Below, one piece after another: positions 1 through 8,009 of a stretch of DNA of 64,000 bases (position 1 is the first letter of the stretch; each line of letters opens with the position of its first letter). Location of the stretch: NCBI RefSeq assembly GCF_003033885.1, contig NZ_CP024081.1, positions 3,497,350 through 3,561,349 on the forward strand, read 5' to 3'. The stretch comes from Pseudomonas rhizophila (lineage in GTDB: Bacteria > Pseudomonadota > Gammaproteobacteria > Pseudomonadales > Pseudomonadaceae). Made by a program: the position numbers and the translations under genes. The notes under the pieces were generated by a model. The model searched no databases. It was not told the origin of the DNA and saw only the letters and a list, made by a program, of their open reading frames with translations.

Positions 1-218
1 AGGCTTTCGACTTCACTGGCGGCGAACAGCGGTGTCAGCGGTCCCCGCAGGCGCAGGGCTTCGGCGTGGGGCGCGGTGCCGCTGCCCAGGGTTTCGGCCT
101 GGGGCTGTTCGCGCTCCAGCACCAGCAATGCCTGAAGCCATTCGAAACGATGCGGGTCGCGCCGCAAACGTTCGCTCAGGTTCAGAGCGTCAGGGGTTTG
201 CCGGCTTGGGGTTGCCAT
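1..218 (-). CDS. tssG: T6SS baseplate protein TssG, N-terminal part (cut by window edge)
   Basis: TssG forms the baseplate wedge with TssF and TssE and links it to TssK. Only the first ~72 residues are present, starting MATPSRQTPDALNLSERLRRDP; the RFEWLQALLVLE and ALRLRGPLTPLF stretches fit the TssG N-terminus. The ATG at 218 follows a good GGGAGGTG site and lies inside the end of tssF (overlap 37 bp), suggesting translational coupling. The gene continues leftward out of the window, where clpV would be expected. Confidence 0.85.
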   Translation of the reverse strand, partial: MATPSRQTPDALNLSERLRRDPHRFEWLQALLVLEREQPQAETLGSGTAPHAEALRLRGPLTPLFAASEVES

Positions 219-1972
219 GTTTTCACCTCCCTGTCCGACTGAACGAGTACGGTGCGCACGAAACGATTGGCGGTGGCATAGAGGGAAAAGAACTGCGCCA
301 GCACCCCGGAGAACAGCACGGCACTGCTGCCGACGAAGTGTTGCGGGTCCAGTTGCAGGCTTACTTGCAACCCGTTGCGCCACCCGCGCCAGGCGTCTTC
401 GCCGACATGGGCGATGACCCGGTCACAAGCCAGTTCCAGCACCCCGGCGATCTGCCGCCGGGCGCTGGCCTCGTCCCGCAGATTGTGCAATTCGAGAATT
501 TCCCGCAGCGCGTCGAGAGCCTGGGGACCTTCCACCAGCGACAGGTGGTTGAGGGTCAATTGCGACACCAGTCTCCAGCGCGATTCGCCATCCAGGCGTG
601 GCAGGCTCTGCGGGCTGGGCGGGTTGCGCAGGCGAGCCCAGGCCACCGGCCCGGGACGCTCAAAACCCAGCGCGGTGCCGGACGGCAGGCTCTGGGCCAG
701 ATGGCGGTTGGTGCACAGCAACTCGGCGGTGAGGCTGTAGTCCCGCGTGTCAGCCAGCGGGTCGAACTGAGTGTCCACCAGGCTGACCATCAAATCGGTG
801 CCCAGGCGATTGGGGCTCATGCCGCTGACTCGCCGCGCATGCCAGTAATAGGCCTGGTCGTTGCCGTGCTGGCTGCCGTAATAGGCCGGGACTTTGCGCA
901 CCCCCTGGCTCGACGTTGCGCGCATGCCGCGGATGCTGTGGATCTCGACGCTGTTCTCTCGATGACTGTCGGCCACCAGGCGGTATTCGCTGCGGGTGCC
1001 GTCCGGGCGTAGCGGCTCGGACGTCCTGGGGAACAAGTTGATCACTGGCGCGCAGCCCAGGGCGATGTCGCTGGCCTGGAGCGGAAGGCGGCTGACGGGC
1101 GCGCGGTCGAACACGATGTACAGGTACAACGCTTGGCTGTCGCTGGACGCTCCGGCCAGTGGCAGGTCGAAAAAGCCGAATTTGTCGGGGAAGGCAAAGT
1201 ACTCCGCCAGCAGGCGCATGCCGGGATGCACCCCGTCCTCGTCCGGCAGCAAGGCTTGATCACTGGCGAAACCGACGATCTCCGGCAGGCCGGTCAGGGG
1301 TTCCGGCACGCTGCCCGGTGGGCCGGCCAGGACCTTCACGGCATGGGCGCCGAGCAGGTCATACAGCCAGGCGTTGATCATTGGTGAGGCTGCCAGGTGC
1401 ACCCGCAGAGAATCGATCCCCAGCGTCGACCATTGGCTTTCCCCCAGGCAACGCAGGTTCAGGCGCAAGGCGGAACGCGCCTGCATCACCCCCGTCAGCG
1501 CCTGAGCCTCATCGCTGCCCAGCAGCAACGCTTCACTGACTTCGATCGGCCACAGGCGCACGGCGGCCGTGGTGCGAAAATGAATGCTCTGCCCCTTGTC
1601 GGTGGTGACGAACAAGGGCGTGTCCCGGGGCAGGGGGTAGCCTTCATTGAGGTTGCCTTTGCTCGGGTCGGGCTCGAACTGCACGATGGCGCAGGACGGC
1701 AGAGGACGCAGGGCCAGAGGGTAAAGCTGTTCGAGCAAGGCATCGCTGAACTCGGCGTAGTCGTCGTCCAGTCTTCGCTGCAAGCGGGCGGCCAGCAGTG
1801 CGAAGCCCTCCAGCAGTCGCTCGACATGCGGGTCCGGGCATTCGCCGGGAGACAGCTCCAGACGCCTGGCGACCTTGGGGTAACGTTCGGCGAACAGGCT
1901 CCCGGCATGTCGCAGCCAGGTCAGCTCACGCTGGTAATAATCCAGCAGTTGCGGGTCAATCGAGTCGCTCAT
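182..1972 (-). CDS. tssF: T6SS baseplate protein TssF
   Basis: Structural baseplate subunit of the contractile T6SS, 596 aa, within the usual TssF range (~580-620). The N-terminus (LLDYYQRELTWLRHAGSLFAERYPKVARRL) and the following SPGECPDPHVERLLEGFALLAARL block are hallmark TssF sequence. An upstream ATG at 2011 exists, but the ATG at 1972 (MSDSIDPQ) is preferred: it gives the family N-terminus and overlaps the tssE stop by 17 bp, typical of this operon. It lies between tssE and tssG on the same strand. No truncation or frameshift seen. Confidence 0.95.
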   Translation of the reverse strand: MSDSIDPQLLDYYQRELTWLRHAGSLFAERYPKVARRLELSPGECPDPHVERLLEGFALLAARLQRRLDDDYAEFSDALLEQLYPLALRPLPSCAIVQFEPDPSKGNLNEGYPLPRDTPLFVTTDKGQSIHFRTTAAVRLWPIEVSEALLLGSDEAQALTGVMQARSALRLNLRCLGESQWSTLGIDSLRVHLAASPMINAWLYDLLGAHAVKVLAGPPGSVPEPLTGLPEIVGFASDQALLPDEDGVHPGMRLLAEYFAFPDKFGFFDLPLAGASSDSQALYLYIVFDRAPVSRLPLQASDIALGCAPVINLFPRTSEPLRPDGTRSEYRLVADSHRENSVEIHSIRGMRATSSQGVRKVPAYYGSQHGNDQAYYWHARRVSGMSPNRLGTDLMVSLVDTQFDPLADTRDYSLTAELLCTNRHLAQSLPSGTALGFERPGPVAWARLRNPPSPQSLPRLDGESRWRLVSQLTLNHLSLVEGPQALDALREILELHNLRDEASARRQIAGVLELACDRVIAHVGEDAWRGWRNGLQVSLQLDPQHFVGSSAVLFSGVLAQFFSLYATANRFVRTVLVQSDREVKTWQPQAGKPLTL

Positions 1973-2399
1973 GTCGTACCTCAAGGCCGTCGCCGGCGGG
2001 CTCGATGACAAATGCCACGGGCCATGAGTGCTGGTCGCCGCGCAACTCGCCCAATAGCCGTATGTTCAGTTGCTGGGGATGACCCGGCACAGGGTTGACC
2101 TGGACCTCGCCCAATCGCAGGCGCGGCTCGAAGTGGTTGATGGCCTGACGGATCTCGCGGGTCAGTTGGCGACGGTCATCGCTGCGCTGCTGTTGTAGCG
2201 CCGTCCAGTCAGCGATGCCGTAATCCAGAATGCTCGGCGGTTCGGTCAGCGCCTTCGGGCCGCGTCGGGTGTTGAACAGGCGCAGCAGTTCGGCATGAAC
2301 CGAGTCCTGCAGCGCCTGCCGGTCGAACGCCCGCTCAGGGTCTTGCGCCGGGCTGGCCAGGCGGTCGAACAGGGGAGGGCGAAGCCCGAAACCAGCCAT
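1956..2399 (-). CDS. tssE: T6SS baseplate protein TssE (gp25-like)
   Basis: 147-aa gp25/lysozyme-like baseplate subunit that nucleates the TssB/C sheath. Visible family features are FDRLASP near the N-terminus, the SVHAELLRLFNTRRG segment and SILDYGIADW before the EIRQAINHFEPRL core. It starts 13 bp after the hcp stop and overlaps tssF by 17 bp, so hcp-tssE-tssF-tssG are probably co-translated. Length is normal for TssE. Confidence 0.93.
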   Translation of the reverse strand: MAGFGLRPPLFDRLASPAQDPERAFDRQALQDSVHAELLRLFNTRRGPKALTEPPSILDYGIADWTALQQQRSDDRRQLTREIRQAINHFEPRLRLGEVQVNPVPGHPQQLNIRLLGELRGDQHSWPVAFVIEPAGDGLEVRHERLD

Positions 2400-2412
2400 G
2401 GGCGCGGCTTCC

Positions 2413-2910
2413 TTACTTGGTCATCTTGTTGGCCGCCAGGTCCCACGTTGTGCCCGCCGTGCCTTCCTTGGTGCCGTCGTCTTTCTGCGCGGTGAGTTCC
2501 CATTTGATCTTGGTGAAGTTCAGCGACAGGGTTTCCACCGGTTTGCCGCCCGTACCGCCACTGACGCTGACGTTGGACAGCACGACGTTGGTCAGGGTGT
2601 AGACGATGAACGGCATGATCTGGCCGCTGCCTTCGGCGGCGTTGCGACCGATGGTGATGATGGCTTCGGGGATCGGTTTACCGGCGCAGCAATATTCGTT
2701 GAGGGTGGGGGTAGAACTGTCGACGAATTTGGTCAGGGTGAATTCGCCGATGTGGGGCCTGCCGGACGTACGTTCCGAGTTGCTGACGTCATTGGTGACT
2801 TGCATCGCCACGTTGTGGCTGTAGGACATGACTTCGATTTTGTCCGTGAAACCCTCAAGCAGGCTGTCGCCCTTGATGTCGCCGCCGAGGTCGAGAATGA
2901 TCGCATCCAT
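2413..2910 (-). CDS. hcp: Hcp, T6SS inner-tube protein
   Basis: 165-aa Hcp (TssD), the hexameric ring protein that stacks into the expelled tube and can carry small effectors. The start MDAIILDLGGDIKGDS and the EFTLTKFVD and AQKDDG segments are typical. There is an adjacent Cys pair in NEYCCAGKP. No C-terminal effector extension is present. A 95-bp REP inverted repeat lies between the tssC stop and this start, so hcp may be expressed differently from tssBC (inference). Confidence 0.95.
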   Translation of the reverse strand: MDAIILDLGGDIKGDSLLEGFTDKIEVMSYSHNVAMQVTNDVSNSERTSGRPHIGEFTLTKFVDSSTPTLNEYCCAGKPIPEAIITIGRNAAEGSGQIMPFIVYTLTNVVLSNVSVSGGTGGKPVETLSLNFTKIKWELTAQKDDGTKEGTAGTTWDLAANKMTK

Positions 2911-2981
2911 TGTGTGGAACTCCTGAATAAGACGAGATGGGGGGTGCCCAATACCGATCCGTTAAAGACGAACGCCGAACC

Positions 2982-3076
2982 TGTGGCGAGGGAGCTTGCT
3001 CCCGCTGGGTCGCGCAGCGGCCCCCTCTTTTGTGGGACTGCTGTGCAGTCCAGCGGGAGCAAGCTCCCTCGCCACA
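2982..3076. repeat. REP pair (GTGGCGAGGGAGC type) between tssC and hcp
   Basis: Two REP units in opposite orientation form an inverted repeat with 27-bp perfectly complementary arms, each containing GGCGAGGGAGCTTGCTCCCG. It occupies the only gap inside the tssB-to-tssG operon. As RNA it would form a strong hairpin just after tssC, which could protect the upstream message or attenuate read-through. Confidence 0.9.
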
Positions 3077-3090
3077 TAGCTACATAGCCG

Positions 3091-4572
3091 TCAGGCCGCT
3101 ACCGGCGGCGGCAGGGTCGCCACCAGGCGGATGGAAGCAGTCAGCTCCTCCAACTGGAAGTGCGGCCGCAGGAACACCGTGGCCTTGTAGGCCCCTGGCT
3201 TGCCCGCCACTTCCGTGACGTCCACCCGCGCTTCGCGCAACGGGTACTGCGCCTTGATCTCTTGCGGCGCGTTGTCGTTGATCAGCACGTAATCGGCGAT
3301 CCAGTTATTGAGGTAGGTCTGCACGTTGTCGCGGGTCATGAAGCTGCCGACTTTGTCGCGCATGATGACCTTCAGGTAATGGGCGAAACGCGAGGCAGCG
3401 AGCACATACGGCAACATCGCCGAGATTCGCGCGTTGGCGTTGGCCTCGTTGGTGTTGTAGAGCTTGGCCTTGTTGGTGGTCTGGCCGCCGAAGAACACTG
3501 CCACGTCACTGTTTTTCTTGTGGCACAGGGAAATGAAGCCCAGGTCGTTGAGTTCTTTTTCGCGCCGGTCGGTGATCGCCACTTCGGTCGGGCATTTGAG
3601 CGACAGGTCCCCGGAGCTGGTGCGGAAGGTATGGGCCGGCAGGCCTGCTACCGCGCCACCGCCTTCGGCCCCGCGAATCGCCGCGCACCAGCCATATTTG
3701 GCGAAGGCTTCGGTGATGCGTTGCGACAGCGCCCAGGCGGCGTTGCCCCACAGGTATTTACTGTGGTCGGTGCCGTTGACGTCCTCGACGTAGTTGATGC
3801 CTTCCACCGGCAGTGTGTCCGGGCCGTAGGGCAGGCGCAGCAGAAAGTGCGGCAGCACCAGGGACACGTAGCGCGAATCCTCGCTTTCGCGGAACGAGCG
3901 CCACTTGATCAGCTCCTGGCTTTCGAAAATTTTCGACAGGTCACGGGGCACGGCCAGCTCGGTGAAGCTGGTCATGTCGAACAACCGGGGGCTGGCGGCG
4001 GCAATGAACGGCGCGTGCGCGGCGGCGGCGACGTTCGACAGTTTTTCCAGCAGGCCGATGTCCTGGGGGTGGCGTCCAAACGTGTAGTCGCCCACCAGCA
4101 GGCTGAACGGATGCCCGCCGAAGGTGCCGTATTCTTCCTCGTAGATCTTCTTGAACAGCGCGCTCTGGTCGAACTCGACGGCTTTTTCCAGATCGTTCTG
4201 CAGTTCTTTCTGGGTCACGTTGAGCAAGCGCAGTTTAAGTCGCGTGCTGGTTTCAGTGTTTTGCACCAGCAGATGCAGGCCGCGCCAGGAGGCTTCGAGT
4301 TTTTGCAGTTCGGGGTGGTGCAGCACTTCGTTGAGCTGGGCGCTGATCAACTGATCGATCTGGCTGATGCGGTCGTTGATCATGGCCACGGTGTCCTTGT
4401 CGATGGCCATGCCTTCGTCGAGGACCTGGGTGGCGAATTCGGCCAGCATGTCGCGGGCGTAGTCCTGCTGGCTGTCGTCGTGGGCCATGCGGCCTTCGGC
4501 GATGATCTTGTCCAGCAGGGACAGGGTCTGGGTCGTGCTCTCGCTGGTTTGAGCGCTGGATGAAGCAGGCAT
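3091..4572 (-). CDS. tssC: T6SS sheath large subunit TssC
   Basis: 493-aa VipB/ImpC-type protein that, with TssB, builds the contractile sheath. Family marks visible are EASWRGLHLLVQNTE, the LLVGDYTFGRHPQDIGLLEKLSNVAAAAHAPFIAAASP region (in pieces), and RFAHYLKVIMRDKVGSF near the C-terminus, where the ClpV-contact surface forms. It lies 30 bp downstream of tssB. Length matches the family (~490-500). Confidence 0.96.
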   Translation of the reverse strand: MPASSSAQTSESTTQTLSLLDKIIAEGRMAHDDSQQDYARDMLAEFATQVLDEGMAIDKDTVAMINDRISQIDQLISAQLNEVLHHPELQKLEASWRGLHLLVQNTETSTRLKLRLLNVTQKELQNDLEKAVEFDQSALFKKIYEEEYGTFGGHPFSLLVGDYTFGRHPQDIGLLEKLSNVAAAAHAPFIAAASPRLFDMTSFTELAVPRDLSKIFESQELIKWRSFRESEDSRYVSLVLPHFLLRLPYGPDTLPVEGINYVEDVNGTDHSKYLWGNAAWALSQRITEAFAKYGWCAAIRGAEGGGAVAGLPAHTFRTSSGDLSLKCPTEVAITDRREKELNDLGFISLCHKKNSDVAVFFGGQTTNKAKLYNTNEANANARISAMLPYVLAASRFAHYLKVIMRDKVGSFMTRDNVQTYLNNWIADYVLINDNAPQEIKAQYPLREARVDVTEVAGKPGAYKATVFLRPHFQLEELTASIRLVATLPPPVAA

Positions 4573-4602
4573 GGCTTTATCTCCCTTGAGTGATGAGCGC
4601 GA

Positions 4603-5160
4603 TCAGGCCTGTGGTTCGGCCGGGGCTGGGTCATCGTTGGCGGCTTCGGTCGGCAGGTCTTGCGCATCCTGAGGGCGGGCTGACTTGATCTCTTGCAGGC
4701 CTTCGGTGTTGGCGATCACGTCGCGCAGCAGCTTGTCCAGGTCGTCGTTGCCATCAAGCTTGGTCAGCAGGTCCCGCAGACGCTGGCGGGCTTCGAACAG
4801 CCGGCGCAGGGGCGTGACCTGCTCCACAACCTTGACCGGGTCGAAGTCGTCGATGTGGCGGAAGTTGAGTTCGATGTTGAGCTTGCTGTCGTCACCGCTG
4901 AGGGTGTTATTCACCTGGAGCGTGGCGCGAGGGGAGATGGAGGCCAGTACCTCGTTGAAATTGTCGCGATCGATTTCGGTGAAGCGCCGCTCGTTGAGCT
5001 TGGGCAGCGGGTCCAGTGGTTTGCCCGAGAGGTCGGCCAGAATGCCGACCACCAGTGGCAATTCTTTCTTTTCGATGGCATTGCCGATTTCCACGTCATA
5101 GGTGATCTGGACGCGGGGAGGACGAACTCTGTCGAGCTTGTGCTGGGTACTTTCTGCCAT
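4603..5160 (-). CDS. tssB: T6SS sheath small subunit TssB
   Basis: 185-aa VipA/ImpB protein, partner of TssC. The RVRPPRVQITYDVEIG start, LPLVVGILADLSG and RRFTEIDRDNF blocks are diagnostic. The C-terminus carries an acidic, Pro/Ala-rich tail. An in-frame ATG at 5196 lacks a ribosome binding site, while the ATG at 5160 has GGAG 9 nt upstream, so 5160 is chosen. That GGAG sits at the base of a 9-bp hairpin (see 5172-5199). First gene of the leftward T6SS operon. Confidence 0.95.
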   Translation of the reverse strand: MAESTQHKLDRVRPPRVQITYDVEIGNAIEKKELPLVVGILADLSGKPLDPLPKLNERRFTEIDRDNFNEVLASISPRATLQVNNTLSGDDSKLNIELNFRHIDDFDPVKVVEQVTPLRRLFEARQRLRDLLTKLDGNDDLDKLLRDVIANTEGLQEIKSARPQDAQDLPTEAANDDPAPAEPQA

Positions 5161-5171
5161 GGCGGCCGACT

Positions 5172-5199
5172 CCGATGCATGTAGGGAGCAATGCATCGG
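5172..5199 (-). promoter_or_regulatory. Hairpin overlapping the tssB ribosome binding site
   Basis: The arms CCGATGCAT and ATGCATCGG (9 bp, perfect) flank a 10-nt loop in the tssB leader. The last two G of the 3' arm are also the first two bases of the GGAG ribosome binding site at 5173-5170. When folded, the hairpin would partly block ribosome binding. Regulatory function is inference. Confidence 0.5.
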
Positions 5200-5383
5200 G
5201 GGGCCCGCTCATCGCATTCCCTTGCTGATCCGCAGGTTGCAAATGGAGGGCAGTAGACCTGTCATTCCCTTGACGAACCTGGTGCATTCGACTGTGTGGG
5301 TCGAACTACCCAAGACGCTAGAACAGGTCTATAAAAATGCAAGCAAAAACAATTTTTGACCGCTGAGAAAAGGAAGATTCATT

Positions 5384-5845
5384 TTGCGTGTTCTTTTTTC
5401 CGGATTTTTTTTGAGCGTCGCGCTCACCGGTTGTTCGCTGTTTGCTCCCAGTGTCGACCTCGACAGTCTGACCCTGGACGTCGCGCCCCGAGCCAATGAC
5501 GACACACCCATCGCAGTGGATTTTGTCGCCGTGAACGACCCGGATCTGCTCAAGCAGCTTTCGGGAATCAGCGCACGCCAGTGGTTTGCCGAGCGCGAAC
5601 AGTTCCAGCGCGACTATCGTCAACTCATGTCGGTGTGGGGGCTGGAGCTGGTGCCGGGGCAATTCATCGACCGCCAACCCTTCCCTCTGGAGGGCAGGCG
5701 CGCCGCTGGACTTTTGGTCTTCGCCAGCTATAACACTCCCGGAGCCCACCGGCTTCGGCTGGACGATCAGCGCCAGGCTTGGCTGAAGTTCGAAAGTCGT
5801 GAGATGACCCTGGTGAACGATGGCCAGCTTGCCAGTCAGCCTTGA
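5384..5845 (+). CDS. tssJ: T6SS outer-membrane lipoprotein, TssJ-like
   Basis: 153-aa predicted lipoprotein. Residues 1-17 form a signal peptide ending in the lipobox LTGC (Cys17). It is first in the rightward T6SS operon, 52 bp before tssK, exactly where tssJ normally lies; TssJ anchors the TssLM membrane complex to the outer membrane. The sequence is divergent and assignment rests on lipobox, size and position. Translation most likely starts at TTG 5384 behind AGGAAG; no suitable ATG exists. The first ~60 bp and upstream region are strongly AT-rich. Confidence 0.75.
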   Translation: MRVLFSGFFLSVALTGCSLFAPSVDLDSLTLDVAPRANDDTPIAVDFVAVNDPDLLKQLSGISARQWFAEREQFQRDYRQLMSVWGLELVPGQFIDRQPFPLEGRRAAGLLVFASYNTPGAHRLRLDDQRQAWLKFESREMTLVNDGQLASQP

Positions 5846-5897
5846 GTGACCGCGGGCCGCCCAGGGGCGGCGTCATTGGGATGTCGAAGGGAGTCGT

Positions 5898-7229
5898 ATG
5901 AGTCTGTTACCTGACGCGGTTTGCTGGCACGAGGGCATGCAGTTGCTGCCCCAGCACTTCCAATTGCAAGGCCTGCGCGCCGAAGCCCTGGCCGCGCATT
6001 TTGCCGGCGCCTGCAACCCCTGGTTCTGGGGTGTCAGCCAGTTGGAGGTCGACCCTTCGGCCCTCAGCGCCGGCCAGGTCCGGCTGTTGCAGCTGCAGGG
6101 CACCTTGCCGGACGGGTTGCCGGTCAACGTGCAGGCCGGGGTCGGGCCGACCCTGGAGCTGGACATCACCGAAGCGGTGAACAAGACCGACGACGCGACG
6201 GTGACCGTGTACCTGGCCATCAGTCCGCTCTGGCGCGCCGGGCAATTGCTGCCGCTCAAGGGTCGGCTGCAATCGGTAGTGGGTGACGCCTTGCCGGACC
6301 TCACCAGCGGCGAGTTCCCCGAGTCCATCACGGTGTGGCGGCCGAACCCTCGGCTGTGCACACAACTGAGCAAGGCCGACTCGATCTGCCTGCCGCTGTT
6401 GCGCATCCGCAAGGAGGGCGGCGGTTTCCTGCGGGTGGCCTACACACCGCCGACGCCGATCCTGTTGCCGGAATCGATTCTTGGTCGGCGAGTGGCCGGG
6501 CTGTGTGCCAGGGCCCGGGAGAAATGCCTGTTCCTGGCCGGGCGCCTGCGTCAGGCCCAGGCGGCCGGTAACCAGGACGATGCCATGGAGATTCGCCGTC
6601 AATTGACTGCGTTGTGGGCGCGTTTGCCGGAAGTCGAAGGCGCGCTGAACACCCGGGTGGCGACGCCCCAGGCATTGCATGGTCTGCTGTTGGGGCTGGC
6701 TGGTAGCTGGTCGGCGCTCGATCCGCTGGCCGGTGTCCCGGCCTTTGCGCCATTGGATTTTCTTGAGTTGCAACGCGGCTATGAGCCGCTGCTGGACTGG
6801 TTGGAAAACACCCTGGAGCTGGTCCGCGCCGGTTATCGCAGCCTGGCCTTCGAGCGCGATGACCAGGTGTTCTCGATCCAGTTGCCCGACGACCAGCCGA
6901 ACCAGCGCCTGGTGATCGGCCTGCGTATGCCCAACGGCGCCAGTGAGCAAGCCGCCGCCGAGTGGTTGCGGGGGGCGATCATCGCGTCGGCGCCGCACAT
7001 CCCGTTGTTGAGTCGCCAACGCATGAGCGGTCTGCCCCATCAGGCCATGAGCCGCAACGAACAGGTGGCCTACAGCGTGGGTGACGACACCCGGTTGTTC
7101 GTGGTGGCCGCCAGCGGGCAATGGTTCGATGGGCAATTGCCGTTGCACATCGTAGCGCCGGCCTCGCATCAGGCCAGCAGTCCGTGGCAAGTGGTGTTGT
7201 TTGTGGCGCAAGCCGGTGAAAGCGCCTGA
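5898..7229 (+). CDS. tssK: T6SS baseplate-membrane connector TssK
   Basis: 443-aa TssK, the trimeric adaptor joining the baseplate to the TssJLM membrane complex; it resembles phage receptor-binding proteins. The N-terminal VCWHEGMQLLPQHFQ is the hallmark motif. Other conserved pieces are LPLLRI with an aromatic context near residue 165 and GYEPLLDWLENTLELVRAGYR. It starts behind GGGAGTC and is followed by tssL after 18 bp. Length is normal (~445). Confidence 0.96.
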   Translation: MSLLPDAVCWHEGMQLLPQHFQLQGLRAEALAAHFAGACNPWFWGVSQLEVDPSALSAGQVRLLQLQGTLPDGLPVNVQAGVGPTLELDITEAVNKTDDATVTVYLAISPLWRAGQLLPLKGRLQSVVGDALPDLTSGEFPESITVWRPNPRLCTQLSKADSICLPLLRIRKEGGGFLRVAYTPPTPILLPESILGRRVAGLCARAREKCLFLAGRLRQAQAAGNQDDAMEIRRQLTALWARLPEVEGALNTRVATPQALHGLLLGLAGSWSALDPLAGVPAFAPLDFLELQRGYEPLLDWLENTLELVRAGYRSLAFERDDQVFSIQLPDDQPNQRLVIGLRMPNGASEQAAAEWLRGAIIASAPHIPLLSRQRMSGLPHQAMSRNEQVAYSVGDDTRLFVVAASGQWFDGQLPLHIVAPASHQASSPWQVVLFVAQAGESA

Positions 7230-7247
7230 TCGTAAAAGGGGAGTCGT

Positions 7248-8009
7248 ATGCCTGACGGAAGTGGCGGGGCGGTTCGGAGTCTGCATGAGGCACCGCTGAG
7301 CAGTGCGTTTCGTCAGGCTTGGCTGAAGTGGTCCCAGGACTGGCAGGACTTGCCCAAGGACAGCGACCCCGCGGTATTGGTCAGCCGGGTGGTGGAGTTT
7401 TCCGGTCGAAGCGCCCAGCGGTTGTGGCGGGTGGCCTTTGCCACCGTGGGCGATGCGGCCACCGAGCAGGTCAAGGCATTGGTCTACGCCTTCGTGGCGC
7501 TGGTGGACGAGACCTTGCTGTTCACCCCATGGCCGGGACAACTGGCCTGGCAGCAGCATCCCCTCGAGTCGCGCATGTACTCCAGCCGTCAGGCCGGCGA
7601 ACGGTTGCCGGCTGCGATCAAGAAACTGCTCGATGAGCAGATGCCCGGCACCCGTGACCTGGCCAACGTGTACCTGCAGTGTCTGATTCTCGGTTTTCAG
7701 GGCCGATTGCGGGGCGAGCCCGGTCAGGTCCAGCACGAAAAATGGCGGGTGGCGCTGTTCACGTTCGCCTGGCAGCACGAGCCCGATTATGTCGATGTCA
7801 GCCAGCGCCTGGCGATGTCTGCGGCGGCCACACCGATACGTGTCCCGGTTCAACAGTCGTTGCCGGACGGTTTGCGCCTGGGCCTGGTGATCCTGGCGAT
7901 GGTGTTGCTGTTGACCGGGTTGGGGCAGGTGTTCTGGCGTGACATCCAATCAGAGCTTGAACCGGTGCTGCAACTGAACGAGTCGGTGGTTCAGGAGCAG
8001 GACTCATGA
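7248..8009 (+). CDS. tssL: T6SS inner-membrane protein TssL (DotU family)
   Basis: 253-aa DotU/IcmH-type protein. The cytoplasmic helical domain (~40-190) shows the family block YAFVALVDETLL and a YLQCLILGFQGRLRG segment. One transmembrane helix is visible near residues 213-233. There is no OmpA-like peptidoglycan-binding extension, so anchoring must come from elsewhere. The last 4 bp overlap the tssM start (ATGA), implying coupled translation. Preceded by GGGAGTC as in tssK. Confidence 0.94.
   Translation: MPDGSGGAVRSLHEAPLSSAFRQAWLKWSQDWQDLPKDSDPAVLVSRVVEFSGRSAQRLWRVAFATVGDAATEQVKALVYAFVALVDETLLFTPWPGQLAWQQHPLESRMYSSRQAGERLPAAIKKLLDEQMPGTRDLANVYLQCLILGFQGRLRGEPGQVQHEKWRVALFTFAWQHEPDYVDVSQRLAMSAAATPIRVPVQQSLPDGLRLGLVILAMVLLLTGLGQVFWRDIQSELEPVLQLNESVVQEQDS

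Noticed and set aside
3160..4563. 467-aa open frame antisense to tssC
   Set aside because: It is the complement of a certain TssC gene; high GC leaves long open frames on the other strand. The translation has no family resemblance or ribosome binding site.
5220..5383. Sigma-54 promoter for the T6SS operons
   Set aside because: No GG-N10-GC pair with the TGGCAC/TTGC context was found on either strand in the divergent gap.
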